From contig CAZDXB010000015.1 in the NCBI GenBank assembly GCA_964509335.1, positions 1 to 64,000 on the forward strand: 64,000 bases of DNA, read 5' to 3'. The first letter of the stretch is position 1. The number at the start of each line of letters is the position of its first letter. Source of the stretch: CAZDXB01 sp964509335 (GTDB lineage Bacteria; Bacteroidota; Ignavibacteria; Kapaibacteriales; UBA2268). This document shows positions 60,889 through 64,000 of this stretch, in pieces. The notes beneath the pieces were generated by a model. It did no database searches and was not told where the DNA came from. It worked only from the letters and a program-made list of their open reading frames with translations. The translations under genes were made by a program, and so were the position numbers.

Positions 60889-62211
60889 TTACAATATAAT
60901 TACCGGTTTTGATATCCGCTTAACATTGTCAATTATGATATTAATCCAATAGGCACCGAAGCTTAAGTTACTTCTATTAATATGTATCTTTTCCCTCCCG
61001 GACGGTAAAAAACCGTCGTAGATATCTTTAACTTTTACTCCAAGTTCATTTACCATTTCTATTCGAATAAGAGATTTCCGCTTCAGTTTGATTTCTAAGG
61101 TCAAATTTTCATCGGAATTCAGAGGATTGGGATATACGATAAATTCGTTGTTGGAAATCGCGACTTCCTCTTTTACTTCCGTTACGGAACTTTCGCTTTT
61201 GTAAACGTTGCCTTCTTCTGTTCCCAAATAAATATGCCCGCGCTTGTCCAAATAAAAACAAGTTATGACTACGCTATCTTCTTCTAAACCTTCGTTAGCG
61301 CGATTAAACAAGTAATTATCGCCGTTATTTTTTATTAATCCTCCGTCGTAAGGTGTTGGCAGGTAAATCTCTCGTGAGTTAATAGCAATGAAATCTTGTA
61401 CGTCATAATATAATCCAGTTCTACCGAAATAATCATATAAATTGCTGTAAACTTCCCGCCATTCTTTTCCACCATCGTACATAACCTCAAGACGCGATTC
61501 GTAATTATTTACGTCATAAAATATTCTATATATATTATTATCATCGTCCGCCGCGATTGCATGAATATGACAATCAGTAAGAGAATCGCCCACTAAAGAC
61601 CAGATCTTCTCTTTTATGTCGTACTTGTAAACATAACATTTTTCGCCAAAATTTCCCTCGTTAATAGCCATAATTAAATTACCGTCTCCGTCAAAGCACG
61701 CGTCTTGTTGAGGGGCGTGAGGAAATTCTAATATTCTCTTCCAATGTAAACTATCGCTCCATATTAATTTATCAACCATAATTTTAAGAGGCGTAGAAGG
61801 AAAATTACCAGTTAAACCGAAAATATCTGATTTATTATTAACGCCTAAAATACCATGATAGATGGTATCGTTTCCAAATCTTTGCCATGTTTCTCCGTTG
61901 TCTGCGCTTAAATAAGGCGTTTTATCAATAACGTCGGTAAATATTAAATCATTCTCGTCAACAATGACTGTATAATAACCTCTTGCTAACTTTTCTTTTG
62001 TATAAATTGTATCCCAAATACATTTCATACTATTATATTTGTATAATTTACCATATAATTCTGTGCAAAACACGTCTCCCTTGGAATTAGCGGCGATTGA
62101 AGTAATTTCAGCTCCGCAGTCCAATTTAAGATTAATCCATTTGGGCTTTTTGCAGAAAATAAAACCGCTAGCCAATAAAATTAACGCAACAAAAGTAACG
62201 ATATATTTCAT
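60889..62211 (-). CDS. secreted BNR/propeller-like protein with T9SS sorting domain
   Basis: About 440 residues. Signal sequence MKYIVTFVALILLASGFIFC. A beta-propeller-type body follows with BNR-like segments (LSADNGETWQRFG, YLGTEEGNVYKSES). The C terminus is a type A sorting domain (VYPNPLNSDENL, MVNELGVKV, GAYWINIII). GGGGAA lies 4 bases before ATG 62211 and settles the start; the upstream ATG at 62253 is less likely. It is 55 bases downstream of another BNR/T9SS gene. Function unknown. Confidence 0.8.
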   Translation of the reverse strand: MKYIVTFVALILLASGFIFCKKPKWINLKLDCGAEITSIAANSKGDVFCTELYGKLYKYNSMKCIWDTIYTKEKLARGYYTVIVDENDLIFTDVIDKTPYLSADNGETWQRFGNDTIYHGILGVNNKSDIFGLTGNFPSTPLKIMVDKLIWSDSLHWKRILEFPHAPQQDACFDGDGNLIMAINEGNFGEKCYVYKYDIKEKIWSLVGDSLTDCHIHAIAADDDNNIYRIFYDVNNYESRLEVMYDGGKEWREVYSNLYDYFGRTGLYYDVQDFIAINSREIYLPTPYDGGLIKNNGDNYLFNRANEGLEEDSVVITCFYLDKRGHIYLGTEEGNVYKSESSVTEVKEEVAISNNEFIVYPNPLNSDENLTLEIKLKRKSLIRIEMVNELGVKVKDIYDGFLPSGREKIHINRSNLSFGAYWINIIIDNVKRISKPVIIL

Positions 62212-62266
62212 AATATTCCCCAAACTATTAAACAATTTATACTTATGAAACATTCCTAAGTTCTTT

Positions 62267-64000
62267 CTATTTACTAATAATTACTTTTTTTGTAAGCATT
62301 TTATTGTTTTGCAACCTAACGCGTAAATAATAAACGCCGCTTGGCAGTCCCGAGGCGTCGAAAACGACCGTACGTTCGCCAATAACGTATTTATCTTCAA
62401 TCAATGTTCTTACTTCTCTGCCGAGACCGTCGTATATTTTCAATGTAGCGTAATCGGGCGTTTTCAACCGAAAACGAACGCTCGTCTTGGAATGAAACGG
62501 ATTCGGTCGGTTTTGCATTAATATTAGCGACGATTTTTCGCGCTTTTCTTCAACAGAAACCGTAGAGTTAACGCTTTTAAAAACGCCCGCGCTATTTGTC
62601 CCCGCGTATAAGTAACCTTCGGAATCTATAAATAACGACAAAACGAGGCTGTCTTTCAATCCCTCGTTTAATTGCGCCCAAGTTTCTCCGCTATTTTTCG
62701 TCCGATATACTCCGCTATCGGTTCCGGCGAATATATGCCTGCTCGAATTAAAAACAAGCGAGTTAACGTCGATATCGCTTAATACAGTTAGCGACCAATT
62801 CTCGCCGTTATTTGTCGAGCGATACACGCCCGGTTCTTCGCCGCTGTAAAAGGGACTTGTCCTAACGCCGGCGAAAATATCGCCGTTCGAATCTATAACA
62901 ATTGAACTAATAACTCCAAAATCCAATCCTATAAATTCCCAATCGGTTCCGCCGTCGGTAGAGCGAAATATGCCGCTCCTAAAAGTTCCGGCAAAAATAT
63001 CGCCGTAAATGTTTACAGCAAGAGAATAAACCCTAGACATTTCCAAAGAAGTCCAACTTTCGCCGTCATTGTTTGAACGCTTAAAATCGCTTCCCCCCGC
63101 AAATATAACGCCGTTTGAATCAATAGCGAAGCAAACGACAAACTCCTCCTCAGTACTAAGCAACTCCCAATTATCGCCGTAATCGGTAGAACGGAACAAA
63201 CCCGCGCTATCGGAGCCCGCAAATAGATATCCGCCCGTCGTAAAAGCTAAATCGTTAACGCCAACGTCGGATAAATTAGTCTGAATCCAATTCTCGCCGT
63301 AATTTTCCGAATAATACACTCCCGACGCTTTATCGCTCAAACCTTTTGTTCCAGCGAAGATACGTCCGTTATCACCGAGAGCGAAACAAGTTACAAACGG
63401 ACGAGTCATTCCCCTATTAGCTTGAATCCAACTATCGCCGTCGTTGTTAGACTTAAAAACGCCGCTTCCAATTGTTCCAACAAAAATATCGCCGTTCTCG
63501 TTAACTGCAAAATCCATCACGTTCAAATTGTTTAATCCGTTATTTGCTAAGCTCCAACTACTTCCATTATCGGCTGAACGATAAAATCCGCTATATCTTC
63601 TAATTCCCAAAAAATCGCCCTTATTATTTGCTATAAGAGAACCAAAATAATAATGCTCCGGTAATTCTGTCCATTCATTGCCGTAATTAGTCGTTCGATA
63701 CGTCTTATAATTAGCGACGGCAATAATAACGTCGTTAGAGTTAATCGCAAGACAGCGCGGTCTTTTTTCGGATAAACCAATATGAGTCCAATTGCCGCCG
63801 TTATTTGTAGATAGATAAACGCCTTGCCTATTCGACGCAATTAAATCCCCTTTTTCGCTTACTGCCAAGGAATTAAAAAATTCGGATTCAATCTTTGCTT
63901 CGCTCCAACTAACCCCGTTATCGTTAGTTCGATAAGAACCGCTATCTGTAATAGCGTAAATATCCTCGTTTGGCAAAACTATTAATTCGTAGGCTTTCAC
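62267..64000 (-). CDS. secreted BNR-repeat protein with T9SS sorting domain (5' end off window)
   Basis: At least 577 residues, extending past the window end at its N terminus. The visible part consists of about a dozen BNR/Ycf48-like propeller repeats (STNNGGNWTHIG, RTTNYGNEWTEL, RSADNGSSW, KSNNDGDSW and so on). A type A T9SS sorting domain follows (MQNRPNPFHSK, IYDGLGREV, GVYYLRVRL, ending KKVIISK). No catalytic residues were seen; such cargo often serves as surface adhesins or binding proteins. The start codon is outside the window. Confidence 0.82.
   Translation of the reverse strand: MKAYELIVLPNEDIYAITDSGSYRTNDNGVSWSEAKIESEFFNSLAVSEKGDLIASNRQGVYLSTNNGGNWTHIGLSEKRPRCLAINSNDVIIAVANYKTYRTTNYGNEWTELPEHYYFGSLIANNKGDFLGIRRYSGFYRSADNGSSWSLANNGLNNLNVMDFAVNENGDIFVGTIGSGVFKSNNDGDSWIQANRGMTRPFVTCFALGDNGRIFAGTKGLSDKASGVYYSENYGENWIQTNLSDVGVNDLAFTTGGYLFAGSDSAGLFRSTDYGDNWELLSTEEEFVVCFAIDSNGVIFAGGSDFKRSNNDGESWTSLEMSRVYSLAVNIYGDIFAGTFRSGIFRSTDGGTDWEFIGLDFGVISSIVIDSNGDIFAGVRTSPFYSGEEPGVYRSTNNGENWSLTVLSDIDVNSLVFNSSRHIFAGTDSGVYRTKNSGETWAQLNEGLKDSLVLSLFIDSEGYLYAGTNSAGVFKSVNSTVSVEEKREKSSLILMQNRPNPFHSKTSVRFRLKTPDYATLKIYDGLGREVRTLIEDKYVIGERTVVFDASGLPSGVYYLRVRLQNNKMLTKKVIISK

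Overview
The window looks like a scaffold from an uncultured FCB-group bacterium, most likely near Ignavibacteria, Kapabacteria or Chlorobi. The evidence is indirect. Seven proteins carry a type IX secretion (T9SS) type A C-terminal sorting domain, and there is a PorV/PorQ-family outer-membrane protein, a GWxTD-domain protein, a TonB-dependent receptor with a carboxypeptidase-like N-terminal domain, and lipid A and heptose enzymes. No rRNA, tRNA or CRISPR array was seen. A run of exactly 100 N (42728-42827) is a scaffold gap.

Layout. 1-5.8 kb: a palindromic-repeat intergenic region, a secreted glycosidase-like T9SS cargo, an S9 peptidase and a sulfotransferase. 5.9-10.7 kb: a 1593-residue mosaic T9SS protein. 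10.8-16.7 kb: a tight minus-strand envelope operon, in transcription order GWxTD protein, LpxL-like acyltransferase, heptosyltransferase, FlbD-like small protein, beta-barrel-like protein and RsbW-like ATPase. 16.8-28 kb: PorV-like protein, 1601-residue exported protein, TonB receptor and T9SS cargo. 28-30 kb: an ECF sigma factor overlapping an anti-sigma-like protein that seems fused to a beta-barrel domain. 30.0-30.7 kb: a MITE-like, palindrome-rich spacer. 30.7-35.1 kb: a two-domain oxidoreductase, a membrane acyltransferase and a kinase-like protein. 35.1-37.2 kb: an AT-rich type II restriction-modification pair resembling DpnII/DpnA. 37.3-42.7 kb: SDR, folC, purH, then cheR-like, metallo-hydrolase and cheW genes up to the gap. 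After the gap come an outer-membrane protein tail, a repeat-rich spacer and a P5C dehydrogenase. 45.4-47.2 kb: an orphan Rhs tip with a putative partner gene and a decayed Rhs remnant. 47.3-55.4 kb: housekeeping genes (rRNA/tRNA methyltransferase, dprA, polyprenyl synthase, AddB-like nuclease, CCA transferase). 55.6-64 kb: T9SS and BNR-type secreted proteins, a Cys-rich exported protein and an exported Memo-AMMECR1 fusion.

How it fits together. Much of the coding capacity serves the cell surface: LPS synthesis, outer-membrane proteins and T9SS cargo. The features I rate most unusual are the Rhs tip cassette with its decayed copy, the restriction-modification pair combined with very scarce GATC sites, the anti-sigma/beta-barrel fusion, the exported Memo-AMMECR1 fusion, and the FlbD-like and RsbW-like genes inside an envelope operon.
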